Virus record (IMG/VR): IMGVR_UViG_3300020180_000062
Span: 1 to 35,715 of that record
Length of the DNA: 35,715 nt
Reading direction: 5' to 3' (one strand)
Source: a virus
Shown here: positions 14,839 to 21,803 of the stretch, piece by piece
Numbering within the stretch: the stretch's first letter is position 1
Layout: each line of letters starts with the position of its first letter
The notes under the pieces: generated by a model
Database searches by the model: none
Seen by the model: only the letters and a program-made list of their open reading frames with translations
What the model was told of the DNA's origin: nothing
Position numbers and translations under genes: made by a program

Positions 14839-15782
14839 GCTGTTACTAGCTCCCTATCTACTGTTAAGTTATAAAAGCGGTTAGCCCATTTTGCAAAGTC
14901 TTGTTTTAAATCCGCGTCGATCGGGACTAGGATGTTTTGCGCGGGAATGCCTAGCTCTTTGACGTGTGCATAGATATTATTGAACACGTGTGCGCTGTTC
15001 GCGATTATTAGGCTTAAACGCGTTATATCAACGCTCGGAGCGGGTAGCCTGAATTCGATCCGGTCATCTTTTAGTCCTACCGCGCTAAATTTGCGATGAG
15101 GTGAAAAGCCAGATTGACAATAGTCATTATAATCACGGCCAAAGTATCGGATCCTCTGGTCAAACCCTAGTTGATCGATAAATAGCGTGGCCTCTTTTGC
15201 GACGGTATATAGATCATTGTGTGTGTGGTTGTCCCACGACATGTTCACGTGTAGCCCACAACGATCACTAGTCCGTAGCCTGTAAAAAGTTAATATGCTT
15301 TCCATTAATTCAACTTGTTTAATCACGCTTAACGGTCGCGTTTGGATCTCGATCCCGTCGTCGCCTAAACTACTATCACTAGAGACTTCGACCTTGCCGG
15401 GGTACTCATGTATTAAGTAGTCTTTTGCCTCCCTTGGAGTGTCGTTCTCTGAATAACATTCGTATTCTAAACCGATTGCTAAAGTGCCGGGTTCCGTGTG
15501 TTCATCTTGACGCTTAAAACTACAACTTTGGTAGCTTATCGTTCCACCACCATCATAATCATCATCATCATCATCATCTTCTGCATCAAAATGATAGCTT
15601 TCTGTGCTATCGTGGTAGTGCACTTCTCCGCGATTGTAGTATAGGTTTCCTTCCCCTTCGACGTTTACAAATTCATCCTCCATGCAGGTAGGGCAATTGA
15701 TGATCGTCGTTGAATTGTCCTCTCGGATTAGTAGGTAATTAGCGCAGTTTTGACACTCGACCGCACGATAAGCTTGAGGCAT
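14829..15782 (-). CDS. Zinc-ribbon amidoligase (GS-like COOH-NH2 ligase)
   Basis: This 317-residue putative amidoligase (Amidoligase_2/GS fold) would join a carboxyl to an amine using ATP. After the linker come IGLEYE (Glu106, Glu108), DSSLGDDGIEI (Asp136, Glu145), CGLHVNMSW (His178, Asn180) and RIEFRLP (Arg241, Glu243, Arg245), the family's metal, nucleotide and substrate positions. Residues 1-40 form a zinc ribbon (Cys10, Cys13, Cys30, Cys33), and a poly-Asp stretch at about 67-76 forms a linker. The ATG has AAGGAG upstream. The downstream class II amidotransferase overlaps it, suggesting ammonia from glutamine is ligated to an unknown carboxylate, or that the pair modifies a peptide. The zinc ribbon could bind a nucleic acid or protein target. 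Confidence 0.85.
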   Translation of the reverse strand: MPQAYRAVECQNCANYLLIREDNSTTIINCPTCMEDEFVNVEGEGNLYYNRGEVHYHDSTESYHFDAEDDDDDDDYDGGGTISYQSCSFKRQDEHTEPGTLAIGLEYECYSENDTPREAKDYLIHEYPGKVEVSSDSSLGDDGIEIQTRPLSVIKQVELMESILTFYRLRTSDRCGLHVNMSWDNHTHNDLYTVAKEATLFIDQLGFDQRIRYFGRDYNDYCQSGFSPHRKFSAVGLKDDRIEFRLPAPSVDITRLSLIIANSAHVFNNIYAHVKELGIPAQNILVPIDADLKQDFAKWANRFYNLTVDRELVTACA

Positions 15783-15847
15783 TTTAGAACTCCTTATTAC
15801 TTTACTTTTTACTCATCACTTTACTTAATTTGTGGGGATGGCGCAGG

Positions 15848-16039
15848 TTAAACCGGGTCGCATTTTGCCATCACGTCGGCGGTCACGCGCATTGCCCAAA
15901 TTGCGTTTTCTTGCGCCCATATTTGTTTATCTAACGCATCGATGCGGTGAACATCCGGATCATCTTTTATTGCCTCGCTTTGGGCTAACCTGCGTAAGGC
16001 TTCCAGCGCGTCGACTAGTTGCGGGTCATCTTGTTGCAT
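15848..16039 (-). CDS. Small helical hypothetical protein
   Basis: This 63-residue, helical, acidic N-terminal protein (LVDALEALRRLAQSEAIKDD) is preceded by AAAGGAG and by promoter copy B. Its last nine residues, ADVMAKCDPV minus the first, nearly match AEVLAKCDPV inside the adjacent amidotransferase, and 18 bases of DNA are identical there. Its stop codon lies in a decayed copy of the repeated hairpin. Function unknown; promoter B probably drives it together with the amidoligase pair. Confidence 0.65.
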   Translation of the reverse strand: MQQDDPQLVDALEALRRLAQSEAIKDDPDVHRIDALDKQIWAQENAIWAMRVTADVMAKCDPV

Positions 16040-16099
16040 TGTTTTGCTCCTTTGTTTTATCTGATTTATTTGGTGTGTTGTGCTCCCCTCGACTCCTTT

Positions 16100-16128
16100 A
16101 TAATAGCGCAGTACGTGTAATCTAGCAA
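16100..16128 (-). promoter_or_regulatory. Repeated early promoter, copy B
   Basis: On the minus strand TTGCTA (16123-16128) and TATTAT (16100-16105) are 17 bp apart. Conservation with copies C and D continues upstream (gttacaaac and aactgg blocks) and downstream (GGAGTC). It lies ahead of the small gene at 15848-16039 and, further on, the amidoligase pair; no other promoter is evident for these. Confidence 0.75.
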
Positions 16129-16170
16129 TAGGTTTGTAACAACTTGTTAAGTCCAGTTTTAAGGGAGGGA

Positions 16171-16193
16171 AGGAGCAGGATTAACCTGCTCCA
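16171..16193. repeat. Repeated hairpin, copy 2
   Basis: Same 8-bp stem and attaa loop as copies 1 and 3, about 10 bases after the stop of the gene at 16203-16361 and about 40 bases upstream of promoter B. Together with the promoter it forms a roughly 110-bp block almost identical to the one at 16402-16511. Confidence 0.85.
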
Positions 16194-16202
16194 TTGTGTG
16201 GT

Positions 16203-16361
16203 TTAGGCGGTTAACGTACTTAATAGCTCTTCCGCGTCGCGTCGACTCCCTTCAACCGATCGCCTTGTCGCGTCGTTGATATCTAACGCTAGGTAATCGG
16301 TCGCGATGACAATAATTTTTCTTAGCGCAACGATTGAAGCGGTTTTGCGTGTATCGTTCAT
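16203..16361 (-). CDS. Very small hypothetical protein
   Basis: This is 52 residues from the ATG at 16361, which has AAGGAG about 8 bases upstream; the open frame runs further but without a site. It is mainly helical (TASIVALRKIIVIATDYLAL, then a basic/acidic helix). Its own promoter (copy C) lies about 50 bases upstream and its own hairpin (copy 2) follows. No family is recognised. Confidence 0.62.
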   Translation of the reverse strand: MNDTRKTASIVALRKIIVIATDYLALDINDATRRSVEGSRRDAEELLSTLTA

Positions 16362-16410
16362 TGTGTGGGCTCCTTGTTTGTTTGTTTGGTGTGTTGTTCT
16401 TGACTCCTTT

Positions 16411-16439
16411 AATATAGCGCAGTACGTGTAATCTAGCAA
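16411..16439 (-). promoter_or_regulatory. Repeated early promoter, copy C
   Basis: On the minus strand TTGCTA (16434-16439) and TATATT (16411-16416) are 17 bp apart; the spacer is identical to that of copy B. It is followed by AAAGGAGTC and then, about 35 bases on, by the true ribosome binding site of the gene starting at 16361. Confidence 0.75.
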
Positions 16440-16481
16440 TATGTTTGTAACAACTTGTTAAGTCCAGTTTTAGGGGAGGGA

Positions 16482-16504
16482 AGGAGCAGGATTAACCTGC
16501 TCCA
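16482..16504. repeat. Repeated hairpin, copy 3
   Basis: Same stem-loop as copies 1 and 2, directly after the stop of the gene at 16515-16841 and upstream of promoter C. No T tract follows. Confidence 0.85.
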
Positions 16505-16514
16505 TTGTGTGGGG

Positions 16515-16841
16515 TTAGGCGCTTAACTCCTTTGTGATGGCGCTTAACACCCGTAGGCTTAAACCAGAGCGGCACAACCTAAAGTTCCCTGTCTGTATCG
16601 CGACCATACCGCCGATTGATGCGCCATCGGTACCCCATACCGATCCGGGTTGTGTCTGGTCGATTGAATGCAAAATGTTGTTTGCAAGGCTTTCCGCTTG
16701 CCCGAACTCTTCGACCCCATTTATTTTAATAGACACACACAAAACCCCTTCACCGGGTTGTGAAAGCGTCGCTCCTCCTGCTTTGGCCATTGCGATCACT
16801 TCTTGTGCGGTTTGGGTTGCGGTTGGTGTTGGTGTAGGCAT
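16515..16841 (-). CDS. Hypothetical protein, first gene of the leftward arm
   Basis: This 108-residue protein has a Thr/Pro repeat at its N-terminus (MPTPTPTATQ) and a compact alpha/beta domain (VLCVSIKINGVEEF, AESLANNILHSI, GSVWGTDGASIGGM, NFRLCRSGLSLRVLSAIT). The ATG is preceded by AAGGAG and lies about 45 bases after promoter D. As the gene closest to the outermost leftward promoter it is probably among the first expressed after infection, when host-takeover proteins are made. No family is recognised, so this role is only positional inference. Confidence 0.68.
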   Translation of the reverse strand: MPTPTPTATQTAQEVIAMAKAGGATLSQPGEGVLCVSIKINGVEEFGQAESLANNILHSIDQTQPGSVWGTDGASIGGMVAIQTGNFRLCRSGLSLRVLSAITKELSA

Positions 16842-16892
16842 TTGTGGGCTCCTTGTTGTTGTGTTGTGTTGTTGTTTGTTGTTGACTCCATT

Positions 16893-16921
16893 AATATAAT
16901 CGACTGCGTAGGATATAGCAA
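16893..16921 (-). promoter_or_regulatory. Repeated early promoter, copy D (outermost leftward promoter)
   Basis: On the minus strand TTGCTA (16916-16921) and TATATT (16893-16898) are 17 bp apart. The spacer has diverged from copies A-C while both hexamers and the upstream gttacaaac block are retained, which argues for selection on the promoter elements. It should start the leftward early transcript. Confidence 0.75.
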
Positions 16922-17380
16922 TAGGTTTGTAACAACTTGTAAAGTCCAGTTATAAAGCTTAAAGTTGTATGCTAATGGCATTTTAAAATTACCTAACCAA
17001 TTAGTTGATCCGGCAATCGGCGCTTGCTTTGTGGGTCGATTACAAAGGTACCTTAATTTGACATTTTATAAAAATAGTAGTGTAGGGTAGTATATACGAT
17101 ATATATACGATTTGTAGTAAGTGTTTAAAGGCCTTTTTTGACCCTTTTTTGACCCGTCACCAGAACATGCACAAGGCGCCACTTTGCATCCCCTAATGGC
17201 TAGAGACTCCAGAAAACACGTTTTGCTAGACAATGCCCATACACTGCCTGCCTAAACAGTCATAAAACCCTGGTTGACCGACATGCATCATTATTTAAAC
17301 AAACTATGGATTCACTCTCCTTTTAGCATACAAAATGGGCGGACCTTCCCACTTCCCTTTATATAGTAATTGATTCCATT
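16922..17380. other. Long non-coding divergent region, candidate origin
   Basis: No credible gene is seen here. It contains tatatacgat twice with an 11-bp period (17091-17111) and ccttttttgac twice with an 11-bp period (17132-17153), both A+T-rich. A TTGACA (about 17059) has only a weak -10 partner. Helically phased A+T-rich direct repeats between divergent arms would suit a replication origin or a regulator-binding region, but nothing proves it. Confidence 0.4.
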
Positions 17381-17384
17381 GGGT

Positions 17385-17413
17385 TTGCGACCCTAAATAA
17401 CGTCTGATAATAT
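17385..17413 (+). promoter_or_regulatory. Candidate rightward (late) promoter
   Basis: TTGCGA (17385-17390) and TAATAT (17408-17413) are 17 bp apart, resembling the repeated leftward promoters. Initiation near 17420 would give a roughly 300-base leader ending at the terminator at 17721 before the first late gene. The -35 matches consensus at four positions. Confidence 0.5.
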
Positions 17414-17720
17414 TAATTCTGTTCGTTTTCCCTATTTTTGGGCGGGTCGGACCCAAAAAATGGGGGGTGCCCCCCCCTTGACAATAAAAACAGTACCCCC
17501 AGGGTAGGGCGGTACCACGATATTTCTGAGTGTACCCTTCTGAAAATAAATACGGGGGTACTATGCTTCACCATTTGGAGACATTTACGGGGGCCACAAT
17601 ATGAGCCGGATATTTTTCGAAACTTCCACCCCACTTCCCCTTTACCAAACATGGGAGACAATAAAAGCAGAACAAGTGAAGTTGTTTTAATTTTTACTCT
17701 CCCTCTTTTTTAAACGTTAC
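17414..17720 (+). other. Structured, non-coding late leader
   Basis: I see no believable gene on either strand. The region has nested palindromes: tttttggg (17435-17442) with cccaaaaa (17452-17459), G6 (17462-17467) with C8 (17470-17477), and agtaccccc near 17491 with gggggtact near 17553. These would fold strongly in RNA. With a promoter before it and a terminator after it, it could be an antitermination leader or encode a small RNA. Confidence 0.4.
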
Positions 17721-17759
17721 GCCCAGTAGCCGTCAACCGCTATTGGGCTTTTCTTTTTT
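17721..17759 (+). terminator. Rho-independent terminator ahead of the late genes
   Basis: Arms gcccagtagc (17721-17730) and gctattgggc (17739-17748) form a 10-bp stem with one G-T pair and an 8-nt loop, followed by ttttctttttt. It is oriented for rightward transcripts and stands 54 bases before the small terminase gene, so late transcription must read through it or begin after it. A TATAAT at 17769-17774 has no good -35. Confidence 0.88.
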
Positions 17760-17812
17760 AAAACAAGATATAATGGGTTGAGTGAAGTGGACCTCTGTGG
17801 AGTTTTTTTAAA

Positions 17813-18367
17813 ATGCTCACGCCTGGCCAACAGACGTTTGTTGAATACTACGCGCGCACGAAATGCCTGAAAACTGCTGCGGTAGCCGCAGGAGTGCCCA
17901 TCAATATGGCCTTGGCGCAAGCAACCCAATGGTTAGGTAAGGGCGAGGTTATCAAGGCGGTTCAGCAGTCCCAGACCGAGCAGTCCAACAATCTTGATGA
18001 GCATCGTAGAAGACTTTTGCAGCACACGATGGCCTTGGCTACATCTGATGTCAGCAATGTGCTGTTTGAAGATGAGAGCGGCGAGCTGCAACTGCGCAAG
18101 CTTAATGACATGACCACCGAAGCCCGATGGGCCATTAAAAAAATACAGATAACTGAATCCCCCGTCCCGTATTCTGACACCCCACGGCGGAAGATATCGC
18201 TAGAGATGCACTCTAAGACTGACGCGCTGAACAACGCTATTAAAGTGTTGGGCCTGGACAACACAAATATTACCCACCATTTCAGTGCCCGTGAAATCGA
18301 ATCCATGGACTCCGTCAAACTAGATGACCTGATGAAAGGGCTCACCCGTGCAGGAGGCGATGATTAA
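17813..18367 (+). CDS. Terminase small subunit
   Basis: This 184-residue DNA-recognition subunit of the packaging motor has the Terminase_2 N-terminal pattern: LTPGQQTFVEYYARTKCLK then TAAVAAGVP, a helix-turn-helix region. A helical oligomerisation region follows and then an acidic tail. It would bind the packaging site and load the large subunit. The ATG has GGAG about 11 bases upstream and follows the leader terminator. Its stop codon overlaps the start of the large subunit gene (TAATG). The role is inferred from position and the N-terminal pattern. Confidence 0.85.
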   Translation: MLTPGQQTFVEYYARTKCLKTAAVAAGVPINMALAQATQWLGKGEVIKAVQQSQTEQSNNLDEHRRRLLQHTMALATSDVSNVLFEDESGELQLRKLNDMTTEARWAIKKIQITESPVPYSDTPRRKISLEMHSKTDALNNAIKVLGLDNTNITHHFSAREIESMDSVKLDDLMKGLTRAGGDD

Positions 18368-19902
18368 TGGCCTCTAAGGTTGAACGGGTGAAAATCCTGC
18401 TCGCAGCAAATAGCGACTTAGCGCTTCAAAAGTGCTTGAAAAAGCGGTGCAGCGAAGACATTTTCTTTTGGTTCGACTGGTTTGCGCAGACGTTTGACCC
18501 CAGGCTAGTTGACCAGTTTGACGTTGCCGCTGGTGAAATGAAAAGAGTGCCCATAGGCATTATCCCCTTCAATCTTTACCCGTTCCAACGGGACTTTATC
18601 GCCGCGCTTGAGCTCAACGCCAAAAAGAACTGTGATACCGCAGTCGAAAAGTCCCGAGACCAAGGTGTTTCGTGGGCGGTGATTTGTTGGTGTTACTGGA
18701 ACTGGTTGTTTACCCCCAATGCGCAGTTTTTGATAGGCTCTATGACCGCTGATGACGTGGATATCGGGGAGCACGAAGCCAGTATTTTTGGCAAGTTGCG
18801 AATTCTTGTGAAGTACACCCCGCCGTGGATGATGCCCAAAGGGTTTCGCGACGACATGCACAACACCTTTATGAAACTGCTGAACCCTGAAAACGGGGCG
18901 AAGATTAAAGGCCGGGCTCCGGTTACGAACTTTGGTCGTAGCGGTCGGTATATGGCGATTATTTTCGATGAAGCGGCCTTTTGGCGGGACTTTGCGGCGT
19001 CGTGGGCCTCCTGCGGTTCTGTTACTTCGGCTTCCCGCATCGCTATCAGCACCCCTAACGGGCGGGAATTTTTTTACAAATTGATAACCGGCGCCGCTCA
19101 AGAGCAAATCCACCGCATTACAATGCCCTGGCACCTTAACCCCCAGCACACCGAGGAGTGGTACAACGAAACAAAGAAGCGGTATTCTCCGGCGAAGTTC
19201 GCCCGGGAAATCGAAATCTCCTACTCCGAGTCGTTGGAAGGCCGGGTCTTCCAGTACGTCCCAGCTATTCATAACGTGCCCGGCGAGTATGAGTTCAACC
19301 GAGACTTTAAAACGATTGCCTCCTTTGACTTTGGCAACTGCTCCGCCGTGACCTTCCACCAGCTCACCCCTTGGGGCCAGCTTCGGACATTTAAAGAAAT
19401 TGTGTTCGGCACAAAAGGCGAAACCCACAACCTAGCCTCCGCTGCATCGCATTACCTGTCGACGCTCAACCTAAAGCCCGGCGACGTTCTGTGCTGCGCG
19501 GATCCGTCTGGGAACACGAAAAACAACCAGACCGGGTTCAGCGAGTGCGACATCTTGCGGAGCCCGTACAACTTTGCGGTTCGCACGGACCGGATTAGCG
19601 CAATACAGGCCCGGCGAAAGGTAGGAGTCAGCCTCCTGCAAACAATGATGGGCACGTTGGTTCAGGGAGTCCCTAGATGGCAGGTATGGGGGGACAAGTG
19701 CCCCACCATTATCGAGGCCTTGCAGGGTGAATACCGTTACGCAACCAGCGACGCCGGGGATGAATCGAACCATATCATCGAGGAACACCCTTGGGAAGAT
19801 GTGGTCGACTGCTGTCGCTACGCGGCTCTCCAGTTTGCAGACTACGAAGTCAGCACCCGGAAAGAAGTTACAACCAGTTCAACAATAAGGTTTGCAATAT
19901 GA
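18367..19902 (+). CDS. Terminase large subunit
   Basis: This 511-residue ATPase/nuclease drives genome packaging into proheads. The N-terminal ATPase shows the deviant Walker A EKSRDQGVSW, Walker B MAIIFDEAAFW and coupling motif IAISTPNG. The C-terminal RNase H-like nuclease shows SFDFGN (first Asp), CCADPSG (second acidic region) and HPWEDVVDCCRYA near the end. The full family length is present. It starts by ATG overlapping the small subunit stop and ends with ATGA shared with the portal start, so the packaging genes form one coupled unit. Confidence 0.95.
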   Translation: MASKVERVKILLAANSDLALQKCLKKRCSEDIFFWFDWFAQTFDPRLVDQFDVAAGEMKRVPIGIIPFNLYPFQRDFIAALELNAKKNCDTAVEKSRDQGVSWAVICWCYWNWLFTPNAQFLIGSMTADDVDIGEHEASIFGKLRILVKYTPPWMMPKGFRDDMHNTFMKLLNPENGAKIKGRAPVTNFGRSGRYMAIIFDEAAFWRDFAASWASCGSVTSASRIAISTPNGREFFYKLITGAAQEQIHRITMPWHLNPQHTEEWYNETKKRYSPAKFAREIEISYSESLEGRVFQYVPAIHNVPGEYEFNRDFKTIASFDFGNCSAVTFHQLTPWGQLRTFKEIVFGTKGETHNLASAASHYLSTLNLKPGDVLCCADPSGNTKNNQTGFSECDILRSPYNFAVRTDRISAIQARRKVGVSLLQTMMGTLVQGVPRWQVWGDKCPTIIEALQGEYRYATSDAGDESNHIIEEHPWEDVVDCCRYAALQFADYEVSTRKEVTTSSTIRFAI

Positions 19903-21803
19903 TCGAGCCCCAATCAGCTGAAGATGAGCTTATGGCCGCCGCTAACCCCGTGCCATCGCCTTTCCAGACCAAAGAGTTCACGGACGACGACGACAAAGTG
20001 GTTAAGGTGCTTGAGCACGCATGGGCGACGTTTACCGGCTATTACGGAGATGTCGACAAAACGACTGCGAAAGTCCTTAATTTTTATAACGGCACCATTC
20101 CGGAAGAGTACACCAGCGTCTACGATGAAACCAAAAAAGAGTGGGTTAAAGGCATAAACAGCTCGGCCAGAATTGGCTGGACCCACAGGGGTGTTAACCA
20201 GCTGGCCGATGAGGTCAGCTCGACATTAATTAGTACGAATGAGTTTTTTGATATTGCCCCCACCCCCGGGAGCGAAACAGCGATAAAGGTGTGCGAGCGT
20301 GTCTGCACCTCGCTCCTGCACAATGCCGGAATCCAGTCGTTCATGAACGACACAATCCGCACCTGGCTGCTGTTTGGCGAAGTGGGGGTATATGTCGACT
20401 GGGCCGGAGGGGGCCGTGAAGCCATATCCCTATGCCGCATCCCCTATCGGTATATCCGCCACACCCCCGTTTATGAGCCCGAAGACCGTGCAAACTTAAG
20501 CTATGTCAAGCTTTGCACGAAACAAGAGCTACTAGATTCAGATGATGGTTATTATTATAATGTTATGGAGCTAGAAGACCCACCGGCCGATAGCATCCCC
20601 CAGTCTAACCCCAGCACCTCGCAGGTCTCTGCGGCGGTTTACCCGCAGCCAGGGCCCGGGGAAATACGGGTGGTGAGCAGCTACATTCCGGAGATTACGA
20701 TAGGCGAAAGAACATACACTAACGTGTTCGCAGTGGTTGCGGATGAAAAAATCCTCTTGCAATTTGAGCCCAACATGAGCCATGAAGAGTTCCATAGCCG
20801 GGCGCATATCCGTGCTTGCCGTGAGAAGTTTGTGGATGCCGTATGGGGCCCAGTCAACGTTGGCCAGAGCGTGGCACACCAGGCGATTGACCTAGAGCTT
20901 GCGGCCTACGTAGTACATAACCTTTCGTTAGACAGCGCCAAGCTGAACGTGCACGCCCCACGAACCTACGACGTACAGGACACCACTTTAAAAACGTATA
21001 TTGAAGCCCACCCGCTGGATGCATTTGCCCCGGGCGCAATGGTACCGAGAGGCATGCCGGGCCAGCCGATTGAGACGCTGGCAACGGGGGTGGACATGCT
21101 GAGTTTTAGTATTCAGTACCTTCAAAAACTAGAGCAGGAATTTATTCTTGCCATCGGCGTCCCCGGGTTTAACGGTGGGGTTGGAACCGACGATAAACGG
21201 GTGGCTGCTACTGCCAAGCAGATGCAAGCCAGTTACGCCGCCGTCCGGATGAAGGCGCTGATAGAAGAGGCCAATCGACAGATTCTCCTGCCTATCGTTT
21301 ACCGCGTTTACTACCTTGTGGCGATGGCGTTCAACGCTGGGGAAATGGACGAACTGGCCCAGCAGATATGCCCCACCGTGCTGAACGAAGCGATGATGCG
21401 TGGGCAAATTGCCCCGTTGCTACGGCCTGAGAAGTTTAAAATGACCACGTACGAAAGCCCTATCGCCCGTTCTGAGCGGATACAAGCCCTCCAAACCATG
21501 ATGCCCCAGCTGATGCAGCTGGAGCAAGCCTACCCGGGAATTATACAGGCATCGGGGCAGAACCCCCCTGACCTATTACGGAAATTATTTAGCGACTTGG
21601 GCTTTGAACCTTCAGCCCCCTTAGGAGTGAACAATGCTCAACCTGACCAACAAGCCATGGGCCCAGCTGCCGGAGACCCTGCGGCTGGTGGAGCGGCTCA
21701 AGCAGGAAGTCCGCCTAATCCGGGGCTTCCCCCAGAGTTTGGACCAGCAGGTGGCGTTCCAGGCCCAAGCGGTCCGAGCGTCGTTGGCCCAGCAATTAAT
21801 TGA
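19899..21803 (+). CDS. Portal protein (head-tail connector)
   Basis: This 634-residue portal forms the dodecameric channel for DNA entry and exit. The start is ATG 19899 with AAGG upstream and ATGA overlap with the terminase; the longer open frame upstream lies within the terminase gene. A podovirus-type connector is indicated by length, the helix-rich core (IDLELAAYVVHNLSLDSAK, then a helical clip and stem with TDDKRVAATAKQMQASYAAV) and gene order. The C-terminal 50 residues are Gly/Ala/Pro-rich and probably disordered. Their DNA also encodes the start of a second gene in another frame (21634). Confidence 0.9.
   Translation: MIEPQSAEDELMAAANPVPSPFQTKEFTDDDDKVVKVLEHAWATFTGYYGDVDKTTAKVLNFYNGTIPEEYTSVYDETKKEWVKGINSSARIGWTHRGVNQLADEVSSTLISTNEFFDIAPTPGSETAIKVCERVCTSLLHNAGIQSFMNDTIRTWLLFGEVGVYVDWAGGGREAISLCRIPYRYIRHTPVYEPEDRANLSYVKLCTKQELLDSDDGYYYNVMELEDPPADSIPQSNPSTSQVSAAVYPQPGPGEIRVVSSYIPEITIGERTYTNVFAVVADEKILLQFEPNMSHEEFHSRAHIRACREKFVDAVWGPVNVGQSVAHQAIDLELAAYVVHNLSLDSAKLNVHAPRTYDVQDTTLKTYIEAHPLDAFAPGAMVPRGMPGQPIETLATGVDMLSFSIQYLQKLEQEFILAIGVPGFNGGVGTDDKRVAATAKQMQASYAAVRMKALIEEANRQILLPIVYRVYYLVAMAFNAGEMDELAQQICPTVLNEAMMRGQIAPLLRPEKFKMTTYESPIARSERIQALQTMMPQLMQLEQAYPGIIQASGQNPPDLLRKLFSDLGFEPSAPLGVNNAQPDQQAMGPAAGDPAAGGAAQAGSPPNPGLPPEFGPAGGVPGPSGPSVVGPAIN

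Noticed and set aside
17059-17090. TTGACA as the main rightward promoter
   Set aside because: No acceptable -10 at 16-18 bp; the best TAGGGT partner needs a 19-bp spacer. The candidate at 17385 is better.
17413-17713. Overlapping open frames on both strands in the late leader
   Set aside because: Translations look random, neither has a ribosome binding site, and both cover palindromes explained better as leader RNA.
17769-17774. TATAAT just before the small terminase gene as a promoter
   Set aside because: No -35 element at workable spacing; it would sit inside the terminator's T-rich tail.
18505-19428. Long minus-strand open frame (307 codons) opposite the large terminase
   Set aside because: It lies wholly antisense to a clear terminase gene, has Arg/Gly-rich shadow composition and no ribosome binding site or domain.
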